Origin: Sipunculus nudus
Lineage: Eukaryota; Annelida; Sipuncula; Golfingiida; Sipunculidae
Assembly (NCBI GenBank): GCA_026874595.1
Contig: CM049313.1
Coordinates: 68,812,659-68,876,658 of the forward strand
Direction of reading: 5' to 3'
DNA length: 64,000 nt
The notes under the pieces are model-generated. The model was not told the origin of the DNA. It ran no database searches and was given only the letters and a program-made list of their open reading frames with translations. Below are positions 1 through 13,100 of the stretch, piece after piece. How positions within the stretch are numbered: the first letter of the stretch is position 1; the number at the start of each line of letters is the position of its first letter. Position numbers and translations under genes: made by a program.

Positions 1-980
1 TTTGGGCATGAAATATTCACCGAAAGAAAGGAACAAATGGTTTTATATCGATAAAGCAAAAGGAGTAACTGTTGTTCATCAGTCTCCATGTATATATAGC
101 TTATCAATATAAATTGACCGCAAGGATGGGAGACAATTTAGCACTTTATGTATCTTAGGAGAGGAATTAATACAGGGCTATGCCCTGTTTTCCGATCCTT
201 ATTGATGATTCAATAAATTACTGTTTACACCAATTTAGCACTTTCACCAAATACCATTCTTGGTTTTCAGTGGAGGCATGTGACCCCACAGTTGTTGAAA
301 AAAAGAATAAAAAAATTGGTGATCAACCATATTTTGTTAATTAGACAAAGCTTATGTCCTATAAGTACTTTGCCTCTTAAAATAAACTCTACAGGTCAAC
401 ACATAGATTTGTCTGAGTACTCTCTAACAATAAATACCATGTGCGTACAAGATTCCATTATATCTTATATATATTTGAAAATCTTCAGAAGTGCATATTT
501 GTTAAATTACTGACGCGGTAAGAGAGGTGCCCAATACAGTGCAATTTTCTCTATGACTTGCGCTCGACTCGAAGTAGGCCCTTGCATTCCAATATAAACG
601 CCTGCACTGAGTATTGTATGTCGGGCCAAATGCTGCACGAATACTCAAATTTCTTTTATAATTGACGGTGATGGTTCTCGACCTTTATGAGGTATTTCCT
701 ATGTGACCCATCCTCGGAAGTGCCCGTTTTGGGTTTCGAACTGTGCCAAGTATCTTCTAATCGGGACATTCTACATATTTTCTACTAAATCTTGAGAAAT
801 TTGACAATATGTGTCCAAGGGGTATCGCAGTGTCATCTACCAGCAACTACTTGAACTACGCAAAACCCAGGCTCTATGCTGGTGTCATTAAATCTCAAAT
901 ATATATGTCCTCATATAGATACATATTTCCTAATGTGGCCGAAGAAATATTGAAAAGATATGTTAATGAATCATTCACAG
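1..980. other. AT-rich sequence upstream of the first recognised exon
   Basis: No exon that fits the expected N-terminus of the GGT-like protein and no repeat of the window's families was seen. Short open frames here are AT-rich and look random. It may be intron or 5' flank. Confidence 0.4.
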
Positions 981-1134
981 ATATCTTAAAGCAAGGAGGA
1001 AATGCCGCTGATGCGGCGGTGGCGGTGGCGGCGGCCATGGCCCTCACACAGCCAACATCCAACGGGATCGGAGGAGATGGTTTTGTCCTGTACTATGACG
1101 CCAGCCAGAAGATTGTCAGGGGGCTGAATGGCAG
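981..1134 (+). CDS. GGT-like gene, exon A (first recognised)
   Basis: Encodes [19 protein letters not shown] followed by [12 protein letters not shown] and ends GLNG plus AG of a split Ser codon; the donor is CAG|GTAGGC. An acceptor TTCACAG at 974-980 gives the D-I start and suits the family, where about 20 residues (a M-V-x-S-x-P-L-A type segment) precede this motif. The frame stays open upstream to 809, but those residues do not match the family. A preceding exon ending in phase 1 was not recognised in 1-980. Confidence 0.85.
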
Positions 1135-4100
1135 GTAGGCGGAGATTACGGTGACACCAATGAAGAGGGTTATATCTATATATCTCGGCTAGGTGGCATG
1201 GAACTGTTTTCATTGTAGCAACAATATTTAAAGTTGTGGGCTGATTTTTTTAATGTTTGTTAAATAGAAAATCACAACCAAAGGAAGAATCTATTAAATT
1301 CTGGATATAATCTGGATCACAATGTTTATGTTTTTTTAATCTAAATGACTCCATAGAATTGTGTTTATTTCGACATTTTAAAGGGAAAGGTAATCACTGG
1401 CCTCTGGCCGCTTCTTTGAGTTCATCTGTGACCCATACATGGAGTGGATAACACATTTATATGTGTAGCTCACAGAGTCACAGCCAAGTCTCATACGGCT
1501 GCTCGCTGTGGTATGCATGTATATAGTCACATACCACTGTTCTTGGAGCTGCATGTATTGCAGCCTGTTCAATTTTATGTTTGCGATATCCCCACGTTTA
1601 TGGCGCAAGATCAAGCTTAAGAGGGTATGAATTCTGTCGGATGTTCCTAGAGGTCGGTAGAAGCCTCTTCACTTACGTACCATGTTTATATAATAGAACT
1701 GTTTAAAGCTGTGGTATCTGAGACTGACGGACCCGGGACATCCTTAATGGTAAGCCTTGCGGACGAAATGAAGCCGGAGGTAGAAACATTATAATATCAC
1801 GTGCTGTCCACCCATCATTTAATCTCACACCGTTTCTCATTTAATCAACGGCCTTAATGACAATGTGTGTCTACGATCACATATCATGCTATATGGATAT
1901 TTTGTCGGTTCTGTATATTACTAATTGTACCAAAACGTATCATCCCCCCCCCCAAAAAAAAAAAAATGTGCATAGGAAAAAATCAGAATATTTGGCTTGC
2001 CTTTCGATTTCAGGCATAATCGTCAATCAGCTTGCAGATCGAGTATTCATGTTTTAAGATTCGAATTGCTTATTATATCATTATATGCTTATTTTATCAA
2101 TATACTTTTGACATTTCTAGCCGGAACATTAATTATGCGTTTTAAAAACAATTAGTTTTTATAATTCCGTTTCTTATACTGGTATATTTTTTTTTCAGTG
2201 GTCGTTGCCCAGCGGCCTTGACATTGCAGCGTGTTAATGATGACGGCTTTAATGAGTTGAACCCGATCCCGCGAGATCACGGGCACGCCGTGAGCGTGCC
2301 GGGAGCAGCAGCCACGTGGGTGGATACACATGCCAACTTTGGAAGTGGAACTGTAAGTTATACCTGAGAGCTGATGTGAAGAAAAAATTCTTCAGTTTAG
2401 AGGGTTTCAGGAAACATCTCAAAAGAGAAAATGCTAGAAACGTCAAATTTTTAAAAAATTATACACTATGAAAATGTTACATTGTCATTTTGAAAAATTG
2501 CCACAGAATTACATGTCAGACTTGGTTCACTTTTGCCAAACGTGTACTCTGTCTTAGACGCCTATCATTTGGCGGTTTCTGATAGATATATCCAGAAATT
2601 GGGAACAAAATTTAGCCTAGGAGATGCAAGTTAACATGCCTTGATATGGGTAAGATGTCTATACGTAAATATTATGAACTTAGAGTTTACTATAAATAAC
2701 AGGAAGGACGAAATCAAATCAAGTTTCAAATCCTGGGAATCCCTACCAGTGTAATATTTATCTTTTTTGACAGTTTTTGTATCTTAAATTGTAATATCTA
2801 ATTCATCTGTACAATTATGTAAGTGGAAATTACTTTTGGTCCAGGTAACTGTAATGTGGCGAGATCTGGCATATTGTTATTATTGTGAAATTAACTGTGC
2901 AACACTTCTGATGAAAAATTCAGTTCATGGAAAATTACTGGAATAAAATATCTATGGCCATATTATCTCCTCATGACAACATGTGACTGGTTGTCTCCTC
3001 CGTTTAAATCTGCTTCCATTCTGGGAAAGAATACAATAGTTTTGTTAACAACATTTTCTTGTTGGGTTAAGAATGCAACAAATTCCTTATCATGTATTAA
3101 TATAGTCAAATTATTCCTGTGCAGCTGACTTTGGCAAACCTCCTCCAACCCGCAATCGACCTGGCAGAGAACGGATATCCGGTGAGCCAGCTGACGTCAC
3201 GAGCATGGGAGCTCAGTAAGTGGATCCTTGAACTGGTATCTTCTCAGAAACGGGTTCTGTACATAGACAAACAACTGTGAAATAAATATAGGGGGAAATG
3301 TTCGACACTATTGAAAGCTCCGATTTAAACACGCAGTCATTTGTTTAGAGCTCAATATCCTATATCGTGTTAATATTTTTCCCGTTCTGTTAATCATATT
3401 ACACGTGTATGGTATTCCAAGTTTCCCACAGTCGCCCTCTTAAAAGCAAATGATTTAACAGGAAGCTAGAATGATATATATATGTATTTGTAAAATTTAT
3501 TGCAGGATGGTACAGGAACATCATCCGAATATTTAGATACGTTGATATGTCTTGTGTTTCCAGGCGAGTATTTGTTTCTTGATCCGAGAAACATCCACGG
3601 TGGTGACATGCTAATCAACGGTCGGGCGCCCAAGTGGGGGGAGGTCTTCAAGAACCCGCGCCTAGCCGAGACTTTCAGGGTCGGTTCGTCATTCCACATC
3701 AGCGTATTTTAACGTATTATTAAGAAATCCACGATTTTTATTTTTTTTTCTAATGAATTATGAGGTTTCACGATTTAATGTTATTCTATATCTTAGTGCC
3801 CATTCCTTTTCAATATAGGCTACAACGCTTTTATTTATGATGGTTTCATGGACACAGTTAAAAATGTATTTGATGTAAAAAAAAAAAAAAAAGAAATATA
3901 GTCACTTCCGATCAAGTGTAAAACTGTTGAAGGTCTACTACTGGAGGTAAAATTCTACAGGTACAATTTTGCAAGAAAATAAATTTAGTTTGGTCTGTAG
4001 AAATGAAAATTGGAGCAGATATCCAATTTATTGGAAGAATAAACCACAGTTGAGATTATTGTACACTGTAAGATAAAACCGCTGTCTGTCTGCCAGTCAT

Positions 4101-7100
4101 CAGTTAACAAGGCCCTTATTGTAACCGTTTAAACTAGAACCTGTTAACGTAAATTGAATGGGGATATACTGGAATAATATGCTTTGTACCCCGAAACCAG
4201 GCCATGTTGGCCTATATTCTGCGACCTACTGGGCAAAAACATGATACTAAACACTCTGAAAGTAAGCCTTTTTTTTCTAGGCGGGCGGAAATGCTGAACA
4301 AATAATTGTTCTGGTTTATAGAATTGAAAAAAATGTGCTCCATGAAACCTTTAAGACTATCAGTATATAAAGTTTGAACAGAAATGGAAATGTATTCTTC
4401 AAGGTACTAGGCAGAATCGCACGTTTCAGCTAAATTTTGAATTTCTTTACGCTCCCGAGTCAGCGGATATCTTGCCGCGCTTAAGAAGCTACTTATTTTA
4501 CCGCTGCTTGGAATGACCAGTTATGATGGAATTAGACAGCGAGTCTGTGTCTGCTACAACACATAGGCTTATGATGAGACAAGCAGCCAATCAAATGCCA
4601 TTTAAGAGACACTCGACAGGCAGCATGGCTGCGCCGATGGCTGCGCTTTAAACGCAGCTTGATGGCAGTTTATGGTATGTTTCTATACTGTGCAACCGTC
4701 TGTGGCATTATTGGCTAATATTAACTGGCAAACATGGTATGTTATCAGGACCACTTATGAACACGTCCCGATTAAATTATAGATTCCTTGTCCCATTAGT
4801 TGTTTCAGCCAATCATGGAGGATGTAACTGCCAAACCCGGGTCTCATCTGAAAATCAGGCCAAAACAAACAGCGCCTGAGGTATAGGTAGTAGGCCTATA
4901 GGTAAAGCGCTATGAAAAGAGCTTAGATTTCTCAAGAGCGGTTTAAGCCGTCACCACAAACTGTATTTTCTCACGATCAAATATTTCGCCTTGGACGATC
5001 AAGTTATGTCCTACTGCAAAATTTGTAAAATTGGCAATTAAGTTAATAAAAATGTTACTAAGCCGGAGTTGTAAATTTTACCTCGTTAAAACATAATGTC
5101 ATGCAGGTCAGCTGAGCTCAACGACCCATTGTTATTAATTTGTTATTAAACAGAGAAAAAATTGTATTGACAAATATATAGTCTATACACTGGTAATGAA
5201 AAGCTAAATTTAAATAATATATGTGTCATAATTTTAAAAGGTGCGAATGGGATGAAAACGGCAATAGATAAAACTCGGAAGTCGGAAGCCTTCGGAAGTC
5301 GGAAGCCGTTTTAATTTTTAGTATAATTAAAAAAATAACTAACAAATCGACAACTTTTTGTGTTAAAACGGAAGATATATACCACCTTTATCATACAAGA
5401 AAGTTTTAAAGATATATATTAACATATATGAAAATTAAAGCATAATTAATCCGTCGGAAGCCTCTCGGAAGTCATCCGAGAGTGACAGATGATGTTCTAA
5501 TGCATAAAACTCGGAAGTCAAACCCATAGCACCAAACAGCAATGACACAGATAAGGTCTTGCATGAACCCATATTTAAATAAAAGTAATATTAGTGTATT
5601 TGAATAAAATAATAATGTATATAACTAACAAAATATTATATATAAATTAATATTAAAATACAAAACATATGATATGAATGTAAAATACTATAATAACAAA
5701 TAACAAAACTAGTATAATACAAAACAGGTTTATTTTCGTATTCGCTGATTTTTTTTCATTGAACAGATATAAACATGATGCAAAAATATAATTACATAAT
5801 AACAGGTATAATAAAATGTATACACAATGTGTTTAATATCATTATATGACAATATAATTATATATTCATTCAACAGCGATATAATTATATCATATATTAT
5901 CATATATTATAAAATTATATTATAATCAATATTCCTAAAATAATATATTAACTATTAAAAGATATTAAATATAGAATATAACAATGTACAGGATATTATG
6001 TAGAATATGTTACATATGACAAAGTGATATAAGTTAATATAAATTAAAATATGAAATTTTAAATTGTATATGATATAATTTTTTATATATCCATTCATGT
6101 AAGGGATTATTTATCTTCTCCACCGAGCGAGAAATATCTACAAATAAAATAGGTAACAGCTGGCAGAACAGATTTAAGGTGGCGATTCCTCCCTTTACCA
6201 CTTGTTATTTAATAAGTTGTAATTGATAACAATCTAAAGATATTTTTTGTCGTTACCTTAAACAGTATATGGCATTGAATTGTTTAAAAAAATTAAAAAA
6301 TGTTCTCTGGAATCTTTTCATATGTTATCCTGCTATAACTGTCAGAAGATAAATTCAGATATATCTAATATATATTTCATTTAACTGTTACATTTTTAAA
6401 ATAAAACATTATCTCCTTATAAAGTAATAGAAATATTTACTTCGAACATAAATTATTTTGATGGGGCTAAAATTAAAATTTAAAGATGATGTTATAATTT
6501 ATATTGATGATTTTGCATTTGCCTTTTTTTTAATCTTTCACAGTTTTGCAGTTTTATATTTATTTTTAAATTTACGAAATATTATGGAAGTGTTTTTTAA
6601 TGTATTAGAAAAAATGTCTGTGCAATGTTCTAAAAATGTTTTCTGATAGGTTGGGTGATCAGTATTTAGCAAGCCTTACAGAGTTATGCGTGCCATGTAT
6701 ACCACCCTAATTCATGGATAAAAACAATTAGTTTCATTAATACTGTATATAGCACCCTAATGGAAAAAATAGTTTTATTAATTCAGTAACTGATTGGACT
6801 TTTCTTAGGGTTTTTACCAGTACCTGCAAGGATGCGCCAGTTTGATACTTTGTGTTTACAGCATTATATACAAATTTGTGTATTTCAAAAATATTTGAAT
6901 AGTATTATGTAAAACTATCATTATACAAATGAATGTTGTTTAATTAAGTTATATTTAATTTTTTATATGATATAATATTCTATTTTTTTTTTGTTAAATA
7001 AGGAAAAAGTTATTACACTATTTAGATAAAATTACGAAATTTTAAATGCTTTTATATATTATTTCTACAATAACATTCCTTTTTAAAATATTACATTGCG

Positions 7101-10100
7101 AAAAGATATATAATGTATTACATTTGAATGTATATTTCAACATTTTTAATTTTTTTATTTGATATTTCATTATGTTAGTAATATACATTATGATTTTATT
7201 TAAATAAATTAAAATTACTTAAATTCAAATAAGGAATGATGCGTTGGTGCTATGGGCTTGACTTCCGAATTTTATGCATTTTAAACATGATCTGTCACTT
7301 CCGGATGACTTGCAAGAGGCTTCCGACGCATTAAATATGCTTTAATTTTCATATACGGGAATATATATCCTTGAAACTTTCTTGTATGACAAAGGTGTCT
7401 ATATCTTCCATTTTAATACAAAAAAGTGATGGTATGATCGTTATTTTATAAAATTATACTAAAAAATAAAAAGGCTTCCGACTTCCGAAGGCTTCCGAGT
7501 TTTATTAATTGCCGATGAAAACTTATTTATTTGTTATGTATCTAATCACTCAGGCTGTGGCCCAGCAGGGTAAGGCAGGCTTCTATGAGGGCCGTATCGC
7601 CCAGGCCATCGTTGACGCCGTGGGTCGTTACGGGGGAGTCATGTCGGTGGATGACCTTAGAAACCACACCAGCACACTGGTCGACCCCGTCTTCACGGAC
7701 TTCAAGGGACATCGGATGTACGAGATCCCGCCAAATGGCCAGGGAATCATCGCGCTCATGATCCTTAACATACTTGAGGCGTATGACCTTCAAGGTAAGG
7801 ATATTCATGACCCTCATTATACTAGAGGGGTTCGAGCTTCAAGATAAAAACCTCCCATGATCCTCACCATATTTCAGGTGTATATGATCTTCAAAGTAAA
7901 AACATTCATCATCCTCAATATACTTGAGGCGTACGATCTTCATATTGAACGCACCCATCTTCCTCAATATAAAAGAGGAGTACGATCCTCAAGGTAACGC
8001 CCCCATCTTCCTCAATATACTAGAGGCACATGATCTTCAAGGTAAACGCACCCATCTTCCTCAATATACTAGAGGCACATGATCTTCAAGGTATCGCACC
8101 CATCTTCCTCTATATACTAGAGGCACATGATCTTCAAGGTATCGCACCCATCTTCCTCTATATACTAGAGGCACATGATCTTCAAGGTAAACGCACCCAT
8201 CTTCCTCAATATACTAGAGGCACATGATCTTCAAGGTAAACGCACCCATCTTCCTCAATATACTAGAGGCACATGATCTTCAAGGTAAACGCACCCATCT
8301 TCCTCAATATACTAGAGGCACATGATCTTCAAGGTAAACGCACCCATCTTCCTCAATATACTAGAGGCACATGATCTTCAAGGTAAACGCACCCATCTTC
8401 CTCAATATACTAGAGGCACATGATCTTCAAGGTAAACGCACCCATCTTACATAATATATAAAAGAGGCGTACGATCTTCAAGGTAAACGCACCCATCTTA
8501 CATAATATATAAAAGAGGCGTACGATCTTCAAGGTAAACGCACCCATCTTACATAATATATAAAAGAGGCGTACGATCTTCAAGGTAAACGCACCCATCT
8601 TACATAATATATAAAAGAGGCGTACGATCTTCAAGGTAAACGCACCCATCTTCCTCAATATACTAGAGGCACATGATCTTCAAGGTAAACGCACCCATCT
8701 TCCTCAATATACTAGAGGCACATGATCTTCAAGGTAAACGCACCCATCTTCCTCAATATACTAGAGGCACATGATCTTCAAGGTAAACGCACCCATCTTC
8801 CTCAATATACTAGAGGCACATGATCTTCAAGGTAAACGCACCCATCTTCCTCAATATACTAGAGGCACATGATCTTCAAGGTAAACGCACCCATCTTCCT
8901 CAATATACTAGAGGCACATGATCTTCAAGGTAAACGCACCCATCTTCCTCAATATACTAGAGGCACATGATCTTCAAGGTAAACGCACCCATCTTCCTCA
9001 ATATACTAGAGGCACATGATCTTCAAGGTAAACGCACCCATCTTCCTCAATATACTAGAGGCACATGATCTTCAAGGTAAACGCACCCATCTTCCTCAAT
9101 ATACTAGAGGCACATGATCTTCAAGGTAAACGCACCCATCTTCCTCAATATACTAGAGGCACATGATCTTCAAGGTAAACGCACCCATCTTCCTCAATAT
9201 ACTAGAGGCACATGATCTTCAAGGTAAACGCACCCATCTTCCTCAATATACTAGAGGCACATGATCTTCAAGGTAAACGCACCCATCTTCCTCAATATAC
9301 TAGAGGCACATGATCTTCAAGGTAAACGCACCCATCTTCCTCAATATACTAGAGGCACATGATCTTCAAGGTAAACGCACCCATCTTCCTCAATATACTA
9401 GAGGCACATGATCTTCAAGGTAAACGCACCCATCTTCCTCAATATACTAGAGGCACATGATCTTCAAGGTAAACGCACCCATCTTCCTCAATATACTAGA
9501 GGCACATGATCTTCAAGGTAAACGCACCCATCTTCCTCAATATACTAGAGGCACATGATCTTCAAGGTAAACGCACCCATCTTCCTCAATATACTAGAGG
9601 CACATGATCTTCAAGGTAAACGCACCCATCTTCCTCAATATACTAGAGGCACATGATCTTCAAGGTAAACGCACCCATCTTCCTCAATATACTAGAGGCA
9701 CATGATCTTCAAGGTAAACGCACCCATCTTCCTCAATATACTAGAGGCACATGATCTTCAAGGTAAACGCACCCATCTTCCTCAATATACTAGAGGCACA
9801 TGATCTTCAAGGTAAACGCACCCATCTTACATAATATATAAAAGAGGCGTACGATCTTCAAGGTAAACGCACCCATCTTACATAATATATAAAAGAGGCG
9901 TACGATCTTCAAGGTAAACGCACCCATCTTACATAATATATAAAAGAGGCGTACGATCTTCAAGGTAAACGCACCCATCTTACATAATATATAAAAGAGG
10001 CGTACGATCTTCAAGGTAAACGCACCCATCTTACATAATATATAAAAGAGGCGTACGATCTTCAAGGTAAACGCACCCATCTTACATAATATATAAAAGA

Positions 10101-13100
10101 GGCGTACGATCTTCAAGGTAAACGCACCCATCTTACATAATATATAAAAGAGGCGTACGATCTTCAAGGTAAACGCACCCATCTTACATAATATATAAAA
10201 GAGGCGTACGATCTTCAAGGTAAACGCACCCATCTTACATAATATATAAAAGAGGCGTACGATCTTCAAGGTAAACGCACCCATCTTACATAATATATAA
10301 AAGAGGCGTACGATCTTCAAGGTAAACGCACCCATCTTACATAATATATAAAAGAGGCGTACGATCTTCAAGGTAAACGCACCCATCTTACATAATATAT
10401 AAAAGAGGCGTACGATCTTCAAGGTAAACGCACCCATCTTACATAATATATAAAAGAGGCGTACGATCTTCAAGGTAAACGCACCCATCTTACATAATAT
10501 ATAAAAGAGGCGTACGATCTTCAAGGTAAACGCACCCATCTTACATAATATATAAAAGAGGCGTACGATCTTCAAGGTAAACGCACCCATCTTACATAAT
10601 ATATAAAAGAGGCGTACGATCTTCAAGGTAAACGCACCCATCTTACATAATATATAAAAGAGGCGTACGATCTTCAAGGTAAACGCACCCATCTTACATA
10701 ATATATAAAAGAGGCGTACGATCTTCAAGGTAAACGCACCCATCTTACATAATATATAAAAGAGGCGTACGATCTTCAAGGTAAACGCACCCATCTTACA
10801 TAATATATAAAAGAAGCTTACGATCTTCAAGGTAAACGCACCCATCTTACATAATATATAAAAGAGGCGTACGATCTTCAAGGTAAACGCACCCATCTTA
10901 CATAATATATAAAAGAGGCGTACGATCTTCAAGGTAAACGCACCCATCTTACATAATATATAAAAGAGGCGTACGATCTTCAAGGTAAACGCACCCATCT
11001 TACATAATATATAAAAGAGGCGTACGATCTTCAAGGTAAACGCACCCATCTTACATAATATATAAAAGAGGCGTACGATCTTCAAGGTAAACGCACCCAT
11101 CTTACATAATATATAAAAGAGGCGTACGATCTTCAAGGTAAACGCACCCATCTTACATAATATATAAAAGAGGCGTACGATCTTCAAGGTAAACGCACCC
11201 ATCTTACATAATATATAAAAGAGGCGTACGATCTTCAAGGTAAACGCACCCATCTTACATAATATATAAAAGAGGCGTACGATCTTCAAGGTAAACGCAC
11301 CCATCTTACATAATATATAAAAGAGGCGTACGATCTTCAAGGTAAACGCACCCATCTTACATAATATATAAAAGAGGCGTACGATCTTCAAGGTAAACGC
11401 ACCCATCTTACATAATATATAAAAGAGGCGTACGATCTTCAAGGTAAACACTCATCATCCTTCTTAATATATAAAATAGACGTACGACCTCAAGGTAAAC
11501 GTGCGATCTTCAAGGAAATCGTACGTTATTCAAGGTAAACGCACGCACGATCTCTGCCGATTATGGAGCTGATGGAGGCGATAATAATAATGGTGACTAT
11601 GGTGATGATAATAATGATGATGATGCTAATGCTGATTATGATAATGATTAAGACGATGAAGATGATGGCAGCAACCATAGGTTGAGATAATGATGATTAC
11701 AATAATGATCACTGCTATTCTCAGCATTGATGTTGTAGCCCTTGGCCACAATACCGGGGAATACCTACACCGCCTGATCGAGGCGACTCGTCTGTCGTTC
11801 GCCGACGGTCTCTACTACATCGCCGACCCTGATCACGTGAGTGTGCCGATAGCTGGCATGCTGGACAAAAACTATGCCGCTCAGAGGAGGGGTCTTATCA
11901 ATCCTGACCTGTAAGTAACTTAGTTAAGAATGCAAGCAATACCAAACTTGTAATTAATAAAAAAAGGGAAATTTCTACAGGGGGCGTTTTTGTTAAGTTT
12001 TACAGTACTTTTACTATACACAGGAGACGTGTCAAAGTCTTTTCAACCCACTTATTTTAAATTGTTGCTATAAAAATTAATTTAAAACAGTACGGACACC
12101 TAAAACATGTGAAATTGACTTCGCCGTAAATTATCTTGGATTCTGAGCGTATGAACTTTATTAGTAACCTGTAATTCTTACAGTTCTTTCAGGAAACTGA
12201 ACAATTATATCCAGTTGAATAGCTAGGCTTTCATATGTACAACTTTTATCAAATAGAATACGGGTAGTCGACAAGCGACTACGTGTATCCGCCTAAATCA
12301 GAGTGGAACGGGTGAAGTGAGGCATGGATTGAATGGCAAGGGGAAATAGAGTGAAGTGTTGCATATTAGCATGGATGTCTGCAGCCAAATGGTGTATGTA
12401 GGTTGTCTGCTGCATAAACTAGAATGCAGGTGGCGCCACCTGTCATAAAATCAAGAGAGCTGTCGGGGATGTTTAAACCTGCAAAATTTTAGGCAGATAT
12501 GTAAAACCACTGCCGAGATATGAGTGATTTTATCCCATGGCAGACAAACAGACGGGAGCTGTGCAAAAATGGCTGCAAGTGGCGCCACCAGTTTTGCGTA
12601 TGATGAAGAGCTATGTGAGATCTATACACATGCAAAATTTTGGCCCAATAGGTCAAACGGTTCCCGAGATATGAGCTTGGATGTCTGCAGCGTAAACGTG
12701 AATGTAGGTGGCGCCACCTGTCATAAAATCAGAAAAGCTATCCAGGATGTATACGCATGCCGAATTTCAGGTGAATTAGTCAAGTCACTGCAGAGATATG
12801 AGTGATTTTATCCCATGGCAAACTAACAGACGGGAGCTGTGCAAAAATGGCTGCAGGTGGCGCCACCAGTTTTGCGTATGATGAAGAGCTATGTGAGATC
12901 TATACACATGCAAAATTTTGGCCCAATCGGTCAAACGATTCCCGAGATATGAGCTTGGATGTCTGCAGCGTAAACGTGAATGTAGGTGGCGCCACCTGTC
13001 TTAAAATCAGAAAAGCTATCCAGGATGTATACGCATGCCGAATTTCAGGTGAATTAGTCAAATCACCGCAGAGATATGAGTGATTTTAACCCAAGGCAGA

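Noticed and set aside
7542-7817. Minus-strand 91-aa frame opposite exon E
   Set aside because: Shadow of the real exon on the other strand.
9790-11451. 553-residue minus-strand open frame of perfect 17-residue repeats
   Set aside because: It is the translation of the 51-bp B units; any stop-free unit with length divisible by 3 gives a long frame. The 49-bp A units do not, and there is no start or splice context.
7795-11535. CRISPR-like array
   Set aside because: Units are contiguous tandem copies with no unique spacers, inside an intron of a eukaryotic gene.
12524-13083. Two similar 93-aa frames as a duplicated small gene
   Set aside because: They are translations of the F1 unit; successive frames are offset by 278 bp (not a multiple of 3), and other units in the same array have different open frames.
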